46,359 bases of DNA, taken from the NCBI GenBank assembly GCA_964626565.1, contig CAZVFX010000055.1, forward strand, positions 1-46,359. The letters run 5' to 3'. The notes beneath the pieces were generated by a model. The model had not been told where the DNA came from. It saw nothing but the letters and a program-made list of their open reading frames with translations, and did not search any database. The translations under genes and the position numbers were made by a program. Within the stretch, counting starts at the first letter, position 1, and every line of letters starts with the position of its first letter. The stretch is from CAZVFX01 sp964626565. GTDB taxonomy: Bacteria; Myxococcota_A; UBA9042; CAIXZC01. This document shows positions 34,101 to 43,103 of the stretch, piece after piece.

Positions 34101-35081
34101 GAGGACGGGGCTGATGACTGCGTCGACTATTACCTGGACGGGGACAGCGACGGCTGGGGCGTGGAAGGCGACACCCAGTGCATGTGCCAGGACGCGGACC
34201 CGTATGATGCCGTCCAGTTTGGGGATTGCGCGGATGATAACGCGGACGTCAATCCCGGGCAGGGCGAAGCCTGTGGGACGCCCGTCGACGACAACTGCGA
34301 CGGCGAAATCAACGAAGGTTGCCTGTACGCCGATTGCCAGGAACTGTTGGCTGCGTCCCCTGGCCTTGGTTCCGGTAACTACATGATCGATCCGGACGGT
34401 GAAGGGGGCGATCCGGCGGTGGAAGTCTATTGCGACATGGAGTCCAACGGGGGCGGCTGGACCCGGGTGGTTGATTTAGACGCCAAGGCCAACGGCTTGT
34501 GCCCCGGCGACTGGGTGTATCACGGCGGCCCTCAGGCGTGCCACCGGTCAACCAATTTCGGTTGCCGGTCCGCCCATTTCGGGGCCTGGGGCATCTCGTA
34601 CCAGGAGGTGCGAGGGTATTTGTTGGCCTACCAGTACAACTCCATGGATGCGTTTCACAACTACAATCCCTACAACATCGGCGGGCCTTATGTGGACGGG
34701 GTCTCAATAACTTACGGGTCGCCGCGCACCCACGTGTGGACGTACGCAGTGGGGATCAGCGAAGACGGCAATTTCCCCGATTACAATTGCCCGTGTTCCA
34801 AAACTCCCGGTGGTTCCGCACCGGGGTTTGTCGGCACGGACTACTACTGCGAGTCGGGCAACAGCGGGGATTGGCAGGACCAGTGGTACACCGACGACCC
34901 GTTGTTCGACGGAGAAGGCTGCCCGTCGGGCAACACCTGCTGCAATCCCGCGGATTTGCCCTGGTTCCAGAAGGAGCTGGGAGAGGCAACCGCGGTTGAC
35001 CTGGAGGCGCGCCTGTGCTCCGACCAGGAGAGCAGCAACGAAGATATCGGTGTGTATCGGATGGAGTTGTTTGTGAGGTAG
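31113..35081 (+). CDS. Giant MopE/TSP3-repeat lipoprotein with fibrinogen-like C-terminus, copy 1
   Basis: A 1322-residue surface lipoprotein. The ATG at 31113 (CAGGAGG upstream) starts a signal peptide with lipobox LAAGC (Cys16); the longer open frame to 30417 is antisense to the neighbouring gene and rejected. Order: acidic spacer (17-75), a Cys-rich module (about 80-245) containing PCESGADC, CPFDWSCELHTPSLPDQ and CRPCMANADCW, a stalk of MopE-type CDGxDNDCDGEVDE and TSP3-type DGDGVADSADNC units (about 246-690), six modules of the form TTCGxGxCEHTVxNCVGG...CDGxDNDCDG (about 690-1000), and from Cys1075 a fibrinogen-related head with NYMIDPDG, VYCDMESNGGGWT, ending ELFVR. The Asp pattern implies calcium binding and the paired Cys disulfides. 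Probably an adhesin or capture protein. Confidence 0.9.
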   Translation: MRLTGLILAALLAAGCGSGTGTAVIEDVGGSEITVDVGDDVQLVDTGLDLAEEELPEDTLELEFLPQDLPDLGFVPEPGTAGYPCESGADCNDGYCVQTGDGMQCTMTCQDECPFDWSCELHTPSLPDQIYLCMPTFVDLCRPCMANADCWTNGVDAGQACVSYGDVGNYCGGSCEGGCPSGYACKEAEDVTGAVGQQCVLAEGECSCTQWYVDAGAATECSVENQWGVCLGERVCLSAGLTDCSAAVPAPEECNLLDDDCDGTVDEDLSGADCFLINEFGTCPGVEECNDGQIQCVGVPAAPEQCDGLDNDCDGEVDEGFLDTDGDGIADCLESDKDGDGVADGPDNCPEEFNPLQGDFDLDTVGDKCDPDDDNDLTADDLDCKPKDASVHPEAEETCDGKDNDCNLIVDEGFDDNDSDGWKDCVDDDDDNDGVDDQADCDPLDPLAHPGAAELCDGKDNDCDGEVDEGFPDQDLDGVADCQDDDTDGDGVADSADNCVGVMNEGQEDLDGDGVGDACDADADGDGIPDSADNCVGVKNTDQWDTDDDGLGDECDEDDDGDGVPDSADNCVGVKNAGQEDLDGDGVGDACEDDLDGDGVANALDCAPLNPAVYPGAEELCDGIDNDCDFNIDQGFSDNDVDGAKDCVDMDDDNDGDPDDSDCAPFDPDVHAGAGEECDGVDNDCDDLVDEDTGMLACGKGICFHTLAACVGGIPQVCDPLEGVEIEVCDGVDNDCDGLVDEDLGWVNCGFGECQQLLYSCDSGAPVECDPFAGAAPEACDNLDNDCDGMIDESLGTLLCGEGVCQHLVELCVDGEEQLCDPMAGAGLEVCDGVDNDCDGSTDEELGATTCGFGLCEHTQANCVGGILQVCDAMEGAGLEECDGLDNDCDGEVDEELGTTTCGLGICEHTVDNCVGGVPQVCDAWAGVGVEICDSLDNDCDGEIDEELGQTTCGLGVCEHTVDNCVGGIAQECDAMEGSGVEECNGLDDNCDGEVDEDGADDCVDYYLDGDSDGWGVEGDTQCMCQDADPYDAVQFGDCADDNADVNPGQGEACGTPVDDNCDGEINEGCLYADCQELLAASPGLGSGNYMIDPDGEGGDPAVEVYCDMESNGGGWTRVVDLDAKANGLCPGDWVYHGGPQACHRSTNFGCRSAHFGAWGISYQEVRGYLLAYQYNSMDAFHNYNPYNIGGPYVDGVSITYGSPRTHVWTYAVGISEDGNFPDYNCPCSKTPGGSAPGFVGTDYYCESGNSGDWQDQWYTDDPLFDGEGCPSGNTCCNPADLPWFQKELGEATAVDLEARLCSDQESSNEDIGVYRMELFVR

Positions 35082-35111
35082 GCCGCGGGCGCGGCTGAAG
35101 AGGAGGCAAAC

Positions 35112-38100
35112 ATGCGTATAACTGGTCTTTTGTTGGCCGCGCTGCTCGCCGCCGCGTGCGGCTCCGGAACTGGAACTGCAGTAATCGAGGACGTCGGCTC
35201 GGCCGACTTCGGAGTCGACGCAGGCGTGGACCTGTCGCCGGAAGATATCGGGCTTGACCTGCCGGCGGAGCTGCCTCCCGAGGACGCGTTTGAGTTGATG
35301 CCGTTGGACCTCCCCGACCTCGGTTTCGTACCGGAGCCGGGAGAGGCGGGGTACCCCTGCGAATCGGGGGCCGACTGCCTGGAAGGCTATTGCATCCAGA
35401 CCGGAGACGGAATGCTCTGCACCCAGGCTTGTCAGGAGGAGTGTCCCTTTGACTGGGCCTGCGTGCTGCACACGCCCAGCCTGCCCGATCAGGTGTACGT
35501 TTGCATGCCTACCTTCGTGGACCTGTGCCGGCCTTGCATGGCCAACGCCGATTGCTGGACCAACGGGGTCGATGCAGGGCAGTCGTGCGTGCAGTACGGG
35601 GCGGGTGAAAATTACTGTGGCGCAGCCTGCGAAGTGGGTGCAGGGGGAGGCAAAGAATGTCCAAGTGGTTACGAGTGCCTGGAGGTGGAGGACGTTACCG
35701 GCGCGGTGTTGGAGCAGTGCGCGCTCCTTGAGGGGGAATGTGCGTGCACACAGTGGTACGTGGACGCGGGCGCGACCACCTCTTGCCTGATTGAGAATGA
35801 GTGGGGGTCGTGTGCGGGGGAACGCAAATGTCTGGCTGAAGGCCTTGCACCTTGCTCGGCATCGGCTCCGGCTGAGGAAATGTGCAACGGGGCGGACGAT
35901 GACTGCGACGGAGACGTAGACGAGGACACCGGCGGTGGGGTTTGCTTGCTGGTGAACGAAGTGGGCACCTGCCCCGGGGCTGAGAAGTGCGAGGAAGGGG
36001 AGATGGTTTGCTCGGGGGAACAGGCTGAACCCGAAGTCTGCGACGGTCTGGACAACGATTGCGACGGAGATGTCGACGAGGGGTTCGCAGATACCGACGG
36101 GGACGGGGCGGCGGACTGCCTCACTGATGACAAGGATGGAGACGGCCTGGTGGACGGTCAGGATAACTGCCCTCTGGCCTACAACCCGGCTCAAGATGAC
36201 TTCGACGCGGACAATTTCGGAGACGCTTGTGACGTGGATGACGATGACGACAAGGTCCCGGATGAGGAAGACTGCAGCCCGAAAGATGCCGAAGTCTATG
36301 CCGGTGCGGAGGAGCTGTGCGACGGCAAGGACAACGACTGCGACCTGGTGGCTGACGAGGGTTTTAACGATAACGACTTCGATGGTCTGAAGGATTGTCT
36401 GGACTTGGATGATGACAACGACGGCGTCGCCGACGAAATCGACTGCGAACCGTTGGACCCGCTTGTTTATCCGGGGGCCAACGAACTGTGCGACGGCCTG
36501 GACAATGACTGCGATACCGACGTCGATGAGGGCTTTGCTGACCTGGACGGCGACGGCAGTGCGGACTGCGTCGACGATGACAAGGACGCCGACGGGGTCG
36601 CTGACGTGGACGACAACTGCCCCGCAGTGGCCAACGATGGCCAGGAGGACCTTGACGGCGACGGGGTTGGGGACGCCTGCGACGGCGACGCGGACGGCGA
36701 CGCCATCCCCGACAGTGCGGATAATTGTGTTGGTGTAAAAAACACTCAGCAGTTGGACCTTGACGGGGACGGACTGGGCGACGCGTGCGACGATGACCTG
36801 GATGGCGACGGTGCGATCAACGACGACGACAACTGCCCGTTGGTGGCCAACGTTGATCAGGCGGACTCCGACGGCGACGGACTGGGGGATGCGTGCGAGG
36901 ACGACAAAGACGGCGACGGAGTCGCGGATGCAGCGGATTGTGCGCCCGATAATCCGTTGGTCTTCCCGGGGGCTGAAGAGGTGTGCGACGGCGTGGACAA
37001 CGACTGCGACTACATCACCGACGAAGGTTTTAACGATCAAGACTTCGATGGGCTCAAAGACTGTACCGATCTTGACGACGATAATGACGGAGATCCGGAC
37101 GACTCGGACTGTGCCCCGCTGGACCCGGATGTGCATGTTGGGGCGGTTGAAGAATGTGACGGGGTCGACAACAACTGTGACGGGCAGGTGGACGAGGACC
37201 AGGGGACCACTACCTGCGGCAAGGGATTGTGCACCCATACGGTGCCTGATTGCGTCGGTGGTTCGCTGCAGGTCTGCGATCCATGGGCGGGTGTTGAGCT
37301 TGAAGAATGCGACGGGTTGGACAACGACTGTGACGGGCTGGTCGATGAGGACCAGGGAACCACCACCTGCGGCCTGGGCGTCTGTCTCCACACAGTTCAG
37401 AACTGCGTCGGCGGCATCCCTCAGGTTTGCGATGACATGGAGGGTTCTGGCGTAGAAATATGCGATGGGAAGGACAACGACTGCGACGGGCCTTTTGACG
37501 AGGAGTTGGGCACTGTGACGTGCGGTCTCGGGCAGTGCGAGCACACGGTGGCCTCCTGCATTGGTGGCATCCCTCAGGTCTGCGATATCTGGGAGGGTGT
37601 TGGTGTAGAGATATGTGACGGGGGGGATAACGATTGTGATGGGGAAGTGGACGAGGAGTTGGGGACCACAACCTGCGGCAAAGGGGAGTGCGAGCACTCG
37701 GTGAGCAATTGCGTTGGTGGTATCCCCCAGGCCTGTGATCCAGCGGAGGGCGTTGAACTCGAAATATGCGACGGCCTGGACAACGATTGCGACGGCTTCG
37801 TAGATGATGACCTGGGATTTGTGTCATGTGGCTTGGGCGCATGCGCCCACGTGGCTCCCGCCTGTGTCGACGGCTTGCCCGGGCCGTGCGACCCCTTCGA
37901 GGGTGAGGTGGCCGAAGGGTGCGACGGAGTGGACAACGATTGTGATGGCGAGGTGGACGAGGAGCTGGGTACCACCACGTGCGGCCTCGGAGTTTGTGAA
38001 CATACGGTGGATAACTGCATCGGCGGTATCCCTCAAATCTGCAACCCGTTGGAAGGTCTGTCCCCTGAAGATTGTGACGGTTTGGACAACAACTGCGACG

Positions 38101-39098
38101 GGTTGGTGGACGAGTTGTTCGTCGACACTGATGGGGACGGGGATGCCGATTGCATCGACCCGGACGATGACGACGATGGAGACCCCGACGACGACGACTG
38201 TGCCCCCCTGGACCCGGCGGTGAATCACGGCGCGGACGAGGTGTGTCACAACGGCGTGGATGACAACTGTGCGGACGGAGTGGACGAGGGTTGCGCGGTG
38301 CTGTCCTGCAATGAGTTGGTGGGTAACCCGGGCGTGGAGAGCGGCGTCTTTGTCCTGGACGTTGACGGTCAAGGGGGCGAAGAGCATTTTAACGCGTACT
38401 GCGAGATGGAGCTGGACGGTGGGGGGTGGACGCTGGTAGCTACCCTCTCCAACGTGGACAACACCCTGAACTGGTCCATGACCGGTACCATCTTTTCGGC
38501 GTGGAAGGACGCGGACTCCCTGGTCAAGGACGACCCGGACCTGGTGAGCGACTACAAGTCGATGGCGTACAGCAAGTTGAAGGGCTCCGAACTGGCGGTG
38601 AAAACCAGCGAGGGGGTATGGGGTGTGTGGACCGGGCTCAACGACAAGACGCTGCTGCAGCGCCTGATGGACGAGGTGCCCGGCGGTTGCAACTCGTGGG
38701 GGGACGGAGCGGCCACCCTGCCGGTCAAGTCCGCTTCCGTTGCTTCTCTCAACCGCAACATGATAATCAACGCGGTTGACGGAAACTGGGGCGGCCATTG
38801 TTCGCTGACCCCGCCGGGAGACGGCGCGTCCGACGCCGCGATCCTGGCATTCGCAGGTACTAGCGAAGAAGCGGTGGGCACCGGCGCTGGCCTTAAAGGT
38901 ATCGGGCAGTCTTGGGAGACCAACATCAAGGGGACTTATCCACCGGCAATTCAGTGCAACAACCTGGATTGCTATGAGGACTTTGTCACCGGCAAAGGGT
39001 GGTTGCAGTCCGGATCCAAAGACCACTTCTTCACGACGCCGTTCAACAACAACGACGAGTCCCTGGATCCGGAACGGATCTGGATCTTCGTGCGGTAG
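35112..39098 (+). CDS. Giant MopE/TSP3-repeat lipoprotein with fibrinogen-like C-terminus, copy 2
   Basis: A 1328-residue paralogue of the preceding gene, starting after AGAGGAGGCAAAC, with lipobox LAAAC (Cys16). The acidic spacer, Cys-rich module and repeat stalk are in the same order, again with six TCGxGxC modules, but here the divergent FVSCGLG module is the fifth rather than the second. The C-terminal head starts at Cys1066 (CNELVGNPG) with VLDVDGQGG, AYCEMELDGGGWTLV and a terminus WIFVR. The head differs strongly from copy 1 after the GGGWT motif, so ligand specificity probably differs. The spacing of 30 bases from copy 1 indicates one transcript. Residues near 565-667 are almost identical in DNA to copy 3. 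Confidence 0.9.
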   Translation: MRITGLLLAALLAAACGSGTGTAVIEDVGSADFGVDAGVDLSPEDIGLDLPAELPPEDAFELMPLDLPDLGFVPEPGEAGYPCESGADCLEGYCIQTGDGMLCTQACQEECPFDWACVLHTPSLPDQVYVCMPTFVDLCRPCMANADCWTNGVDAGQSCVQYGAGENYCGAACEVGAGGGKECPSGYECLEVEDVTGAVLEQCALLEGECACTQWYVDAGATTSCLIENEWGSCAGERKCLAEGLAPCSASAPAEEMCNGADDDCDGDVDEDTGGGVCLLVNEVGTCPGAEKCEEGEMVCSGEQAEPEVCDGLDNDCDGDVDEGFADTDGDGAADCLTDDKDGDGLVDGQDNCPLAYNPAQDDFDADNFGDACDVDDDDDKVPDEEDCSPKDAEVYAGAEELCDGKDNDCDLVADEGFNDNDFDGLKDCLDLDDDNDGVADEIDCEPLDPLVYPGANELCDGLDNDCDTDVDEGFADLDGDGSADCVDDDKDADGVADVDDNCPAVANDGQEDLDGDGVGDACDGDADGDAIPDSADNCVGVKNTQQLDLDGDGLGDACDDDLDGDGAINDDDNCPLVANVDQADSDGDGLGDACEDDKDGDGVADAADCAPDNPLVFPGAEEVCDGVDNDCDYITDEGFNDQDFDGLKDCTDLDDDNDGDPDDSDCAPLDPDVHVGAVEECDGVDNNCDGQVDEDQGTTTCGKGLCTHTVPDCVGGSLQVCDPWAGVELEECDGLDNDCDGLVDEDQGTTTCGLGVCLHTVQNCVGGIPQVCDDMEGSGVEICDGKDNDCDGPFDEELGTVTCGLGQCEHTVASCIGGIPQVCDIWEGVGVEICDGGDNDCDGEVDEELGTTTCGKGECEHSVSNCVGGIPQACDPAEGVELEICDGLDNDCDGFVDDDLGFVSCGLGACAHVAPACVDGLPGPCDPFEGEVAEGCDGVDNDCDGEVDEELGTTTCGLGVCEHTVDNCIGGIPQICNPLEGLSPEDCDGLDNNCDGLVDELFVDTDGDGDADCIDPDDDDDGDPDDDDCAPLDPAVNHGADEVCHNGVDDNCADGVDEGCAVLSCNELVGNPGVESGVFVLDVDGQGGEEHFNAYCEMELDGGGWTLVATLSNVDNTLNWSMTGTIFSAWKDADSLVKDDPDLVSDYKSMAYSKLKGSELAVKTSEGVWGVWTGLNDKTLLQRLMDEVPGGCNSWGDGAATLPVKSASVASLNRNMIINAVDGNWGGHCSLTPPGDGASDAAILAFAGTSEEAVGTGAGLKGIGQSWETNIKGTYPPAIQCNNLDCYEDFVTGKGWLQSGSKDHFFTTPFNNNDESLDPERIWIFVR
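36804..37111 (+). repeat. Near-identical 308-base block shared by copies 2 and 3 (copy 2 side)
   Basis: Comparing by eye with 40782-41089, I count 11 differences in 308 bases with no gaps; the first 127 bases or so are identical. Ten of the differences are silent. Flanking sequence of the two genes is clearly less alike. Confidence 0.85.
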
Positions 39099-39107
39099 GA
39101 GGCAAAC

Positions 39108-42100
39108 ATGCGTTTGACGGGCTTGATTCTGGCGGCGGTTTTCGCCGTAGCCTGCGGTTCCGAGGGAGGAACTGCGGTGGTACTGGACGTGGGCGAGGGG
39201 GACGTTGGTGTCGATACCGGGGAAGAGCAATTCGACACCGGTTTGGACCTCTTTGCCGAACTGCCTCTCGAGGTGGCATTTGAGTTGGAAATCGGCCCGC
39301 TGGATCTTCCCGATGTTGGCTTTGTGCCTGAGCCGGGCGAGGCGGGGTATCCCTGCGAATCGGGAAGCGAGTGCAACGATGGCTATTGCGTCCAGACCGG
39401 GGACGGGATGCAGTGCACCCAGGTCTGCCAGGAAGAGTGCCCGTTCGACTGGGCTTGCGTGCTGCACACTCCCAGTCTGCCCGACCAGGTCTATGTGTGC
39501 GTGCCGACCTTTGTCGACCTTTGCCGGCCGTGCGTGGCCAACGCGGACTGCTGGACCAACGGTGTTGACGCGGGCCAGGCGTGTATCGACTACGGGGAAG
39601 GTGGAAACTTCTGCGGTGGGGAGTGCGGCGATGGTTGTCCTTCCGGATACGCTTGCGAAGAGGCAGCAGACGTGTCCGGCGGCGTGTCGGAGCAGTGCGT
39701 GCGTCAGGACGGCGAATGCGAGTGCAAGCAGTGGTATGTGGATGCTAACGCTTCTACCGACTGCTTTGTCGAGAACGAGTGGGGAGTATGCCTTGGGGAG
39801 AGGAGCTGCATGGCGTCCGGTCTCACCGATTGTACGGCTTCCATTCCCGCGGCAGAGGTGTGCGACGGTGGGGACAACGACTGCGACGGTGACGTCGACG
39901 AGGAAACCAGTGGCGCAGGCTGCCTGGTGGTTACCCCTCACGGGGCATGCCCCGGGGTGGAGGAGTGCGACGGCGGAAAGCTTGAGTGTGTGGGGGCGGA
40001 TGCGGTGCCCGAACTGTGCGACGGGTTGGACAACGACTGCGACGGGCAGGTGGACGAGGGATTCGCAGATACCGATGGTAACGGCGAGGCGGACTGCCTC
40101 ACCGATGACGCGGACGGAGACGGCATTTTCGATAGCGTGGACAACTGTGTCAGCGTGAAGAATCCGGCGCAGGAGGATTTTGACGCGGACAACTTCGGTG
40201 ACGCCTGCGACGCGGATGACGACGACGACGGGATTCCGGACGAGGCCGATTGCGCGCCGAAGAACTCCGAAGTCTACCCGGGCGCGGCAGAAGTGTGCGA
40301 CGGCAAAGACAACGATTGCAACCTGTTGGTGGACGAGGGTTTTAAGGATAACGACTTCGACGGCTACAAAGATTGTGTGGACGCCGATGACGACAACGAC
40401 GGTATTTCTGACGAGGCGGACTGCGCACCTCTGGATCCGCTCTCCTTTCCCGGCGCCGACGAGTTGTGCGACGGCCAGGACAACGACTGCGACGGTGAAG
40501 TCGACGACGGCTTCCCCGACCTTGACCAGGACGGCGTTGCCGACTGCCAGGATGACGACACCGACGGTGACGGCGTGGTCGATAGCGCGGACAATTGTGT
40601 TGGTGTGCAAAACGCCGGGCAGGAGGACCTTGACGGGGACGGGGTTGGGGACGCCTGCGACGCGGACGCGGACGGAGACGCCATCCCCGACAACGCGGAC
40701 AACTGTGTTGGTGTGAAAAACCCGATGCAGGGGGATGTGGATGGGGACGGGTTGGGCGACGACTGCGACGGCGACCTTGACGGCGACGGTGCGATCAACG
40801 ACGACGACAACTGCCCGTTGGTGGCCAACGTTGATCAGGCGGACTCCGACGGCGACGGACTGGGGGATGCGTGCGAGGACGACAAAGACGGTGACGGAGT
40901 CGCGGATGCAGCGGACTGTGCCCCCGATAATCCGTTGGTCTTCCCGGGGGCGGAGGAGGTGTGCGACGGCGTGGACAACGACTGCGACTACCTCACCGAC
41001 GAAGGTTTTAACGATCAAGACTTCGACGGGCTGAAAGACTGTACCGACCTTGACGACGATAATGACGGGGATCCGGACGATTCGGACTGCGCGCCCAACG
41101 ACCCGGACGTGCATGGTGGGGCGGTTGAAAAATGTGACGGGCAGGACAACAACTGCGACGGCCAGGTCGACGAGGGGCAGGGCAGCACCACCTGCGGCAA
41201 GGGGCAGTGTGTCCATACAGTGCTCAACTGCGTCGGTGGTGCCTCTCAGGCCTGCGATCCATGGGAGGGTGTTGGTGTAGAAGAATGTGACGGGGTGGAC
41301 AACGACTGCGACGGTTTGGTGGACGAGGACACCGGGTTCGTGAGTTGCGGGGTCGGGGTCTGCTTCCACATTTCTGATGCTTGTGAGGCTGGGCAGTTGG
41401 TGGAGTGTGACCCGCTTGCCGGCTCAGGGGCAGAGGAGTGCGACGGCCTGGATAACGACTGTGATGGGCAGATTGATGAGGAGTTCGGGTCAACGACCTG
41501 CGGGCTCGGAGTTTGTCTCCACACCGTGAACAACTGCGCCGGTGGCATTGCACAAACCTGCGATGCCTGGGAAGGGGTTGGTGTGGAGACTTGTGACGGT
41601 GCGGACAATGACTGCGACGGCCAGACGGACGAGGATTTGGGCTCGTCCACCTGCGGCTTCGGCGTGTGTGAGCACACCGTGGACAACTGCGCCGGCGGAC
41701 TGCCGCAGGTCTGCAATCCGCTGGAAGGTCTGTCCCCTGAGATTTGCGACGGGCAGGACAATGATTGCGACGGCAGTGTCGACGAGGAGTTAGGGTCCAC
41801 GGCTTGCGGCCAGGGCGTGTGTTTCAACACGGTCCAGAACTGCGTGGAAGGGGTCCCGCAGGAGTGTGTTCCCGGCGAGGTGTCGGACGAAGTATGCGAC
41901 GGTTTGGACAACGACTGCAACGGTCAGGTGGATGACGGTCTGGGCATGACCACGTGCGGTCTGGGCGAGTGCGTCCACACCGTGGACAACTGTGTCGGTG
42001 GTGTTCCTCAGGATTGCGATGAATGGGCGGGCGCCGACGTCGAGGAATGCGACGGTCTGGACAACGATTGCGAGGGAAGTGTGGACAACGGCTTCCCGGA

Positions 42101-42923
42101 TACCGATTTCGACGGCGTGGCCGACTGCATGGACGACGATGACGATGGCGACGGCGATCCGGACCTGGTGGACTGCGAGCCTCTCGACCCGTTGGTGGGG
42201 CCGAGTATGGATGAAAACTGCTACAACGGGCAGGATGATGACTGCGATGATCTGGTCGACGATGCGGATACAGGTTGTATCCTGGCGTCGTGCAAGGAGA
42301 TCAACGAACAGGCTCCGGCCCAGCCCAGCGGCAACTACACCATCGACCCGGACGGTGCGGGCGGTGAGGGTTCGTTCACCGTCTACTGCGATATGGATTC
42401 CGCGGACGGTGGCTGGACATTGATTGCCACCAACGCTTGGGCAGCGGGTTTCAGCCAGACCAACATTCGGGACCAGTCGACATTTGGGGCTCCCAGTATT
42501 TCGTCCGACTACAAGGGCGAGTCGTTTCTGACCGTGAAGTTCGCAGACCTTCTATTCACCAACGGCAACGGCGAGTGGGCACAGTACGACAATGTGGGGG
42601 ATGACTCTTTGGGTTACTTTGCGTTCCAGGATGCGATTCCCTTTATCAACTGCGGCCCCGGCACCGTGTACGAGTGGGCCATGACCGCAGGCAACCTTGC
42701 CGACGGCAAACTGTGCAATACCAATCTATACATTAATGTGGGCGACTGGGACGGCGGTGCGAGCCCGTGTTCTACCGACGAAGAGGCGCCGGGGCCGTCC
42801 TGGAGCGCCAACAACAACCAGGGCTGTCCCCTGGATGAGCCCTTGGGCTCTTCCTTCATCCAGGAAGGGTGGGGCCACCACCCGTGGGGTTCCGATTCGC
42901 CGCTGAGGATGTTTGTGAGGTAG
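39108..42923 (+). CDS. Giant MopE/TSP3-repeat lipoprotein with fibrinogen-like C-terminus, copy 3
   Basis: A 1271-residue third paralogue beginning nine bases after the stop of copy 2, with TAGGAGGCAAAC before the ATG and lipobox FAVAC (Cys16). Architecture as in the other two: acidic spacer, Cys-rich module (CPFDWACVLHTPSLPDQ), MopE/TSP3 stalk, six TCGxGxC modules with the divergent FVSCGVG type in second position, and a head from Cys1062 (CKEINEQAP) with NYTIDPDGAGG, VYCDMDSADGGWTLI and a terminus RMFVR. The head is the shortest of the three. Identical N-terminal leader and Cys modules suggest the same export and anchoring; the heads suggest different targets. Confidence 0.9.
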   Translation: MRLTGLILAAVFAVACGSEGGTAVVLDVGEGDVGVDTGEEQFDTGLDLFAELPLEVAFELEIGPLDLPDVGFVPEPGEAGYPCESGSECNDGYCVQTGDGMQCTQVCQEECPFDWACVLHTPSLPDQVYVCVPTFVDLCRPCVANADCWTNGVDAGQACIDYGEGGNFCGGECGDGCPSGYACEEAADVSGGVSEQCVRQDGECECKQWYVDANASTDCFVENEWGVCLGERSCMASGLTDCTASIPAAEVCDGGDNDCDGDVDEETSGAGCLVVTPHGACPGVEECDGGKLECVGADAVPELCDGLDNDCDGQVDEGFADTDGNGEADCLTDDADGDGIFDSVDNCVSVKNPAQEDFDADNFGDACDADDDDDGIPDEADCAPKNSEVYPGAAEVCDGKDNDCNLLVDEGFKDNDFDGYKDCVDADDDNDGISDEADCAPLDPLSFPGADELCDGQDNDCDGEVDDGFPDLDQDGVADCQDDDTDGDGVVDSADNCVGVQNAGQEDLDGDGVGDACDADADGDAIPDNADNCVGVKNPMQGDVDGDGLGDDCDGDLDGDGAINDDDNCPLVANVDQADSDGDGLGDACEDDKDGDGVADAADCAPDNPLVFPGAEEVCDGVDNDCDYLTDEGFNDQDFDGLKDCTDLDDDNDGDPDDSDCAPNDPDVHGGAVEKCDGQDNNCDGQVDEGQGSTTCGKGQCVHTVLNCVGGASQACDPWEGVGVEECDGVDNDCDGLVDEDTGFVSCGVGVCFHISDACEAGQLVECDPLAGSGAEECDGLDNDCDGQIDEEFGSTTCGLGVCLHTVNNCAGGIAQTCDAWEGVGVETCDGADNDCDGQTDEDLGSSTCGFGVCEHTVDNCAGGLPQVCNPLEGLSPEICDGQDNDCDGSVDEELGSTACGQGVCFNTVQNCVEGVPQECVPGEVSDEVCDGLDNDCNGQVDDGLGMTTCGLGECVHTVDNCVGGVPQDCDEWAGADVEECDGLDNDCEGSVDNGFPDTDFDGVADCMDDDDDGDGDPDLVDCEPLDPLVGPSMDENCYNGQDDDCDDLVDDADTGCILASCKEINEQAPAQPSGNYTIDPDGAGGEGSFTVYCDMDSADGGWTLIATNAWAAGFSQTNIRDQSTFGAPSISSDYKGESFLTVKFADLLFTNGNGEWAQYDNVGDDSLGYFAFQDAIPFINCGPGTVYEWAMTAGNLADGKLCNTNLYINVGDWDGGASPCSTDEEAPGPSWSANNNQGCPLDEPLGSSFIQEGWGHHPWGSDSPLRMFVR
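40782..41089 (+). repeat. Near-identical 308-base block shared by copies 2 and 3 (copy 3 side)
   Basis: Partner of 36804-37111. It encodes TSP3 and MopE units including GAINDDDNCPLVANVDQAD and DGVDNDCDY. Likely the product of recent gene conversion or unequal exchange between the tandem genes. Confidence 0.85.
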
Positions 42924-43103
42924 CTGAGTTCGGCTGCTCCTCTGTTCGCGGCCGCCACTGTCTCAGCAGCGGCATATCTCCGTTCGTCAGGGACTTCCTT
43001 CGACCAGTTCCGCGTGCTATAGTCACTGAACGACCAGTTGGCAGCACCCGGGCCGTCCTTTCACTCTGCCTTGGTGGCGGTCCGAACTCGCTCGAATGGC
43101 GTA

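Noticed and set aside
31371..41369. Long minus-strand reading frames (873, 997 and 1181 codons) opposite the giant lipoproteins
   Set aside because: They are Val/Ala-rich mirror images of GAC/GAT-rich Asp repeats, have no ribosome site or domain, and vanish where the repeats end.
31113..42923. CRISPR-like or phase-variation array in the repeat region
   Set aside because: The repeats are diverged, in-frame protein modules without uniform spacers; they are coding MopE/TSP3 units.
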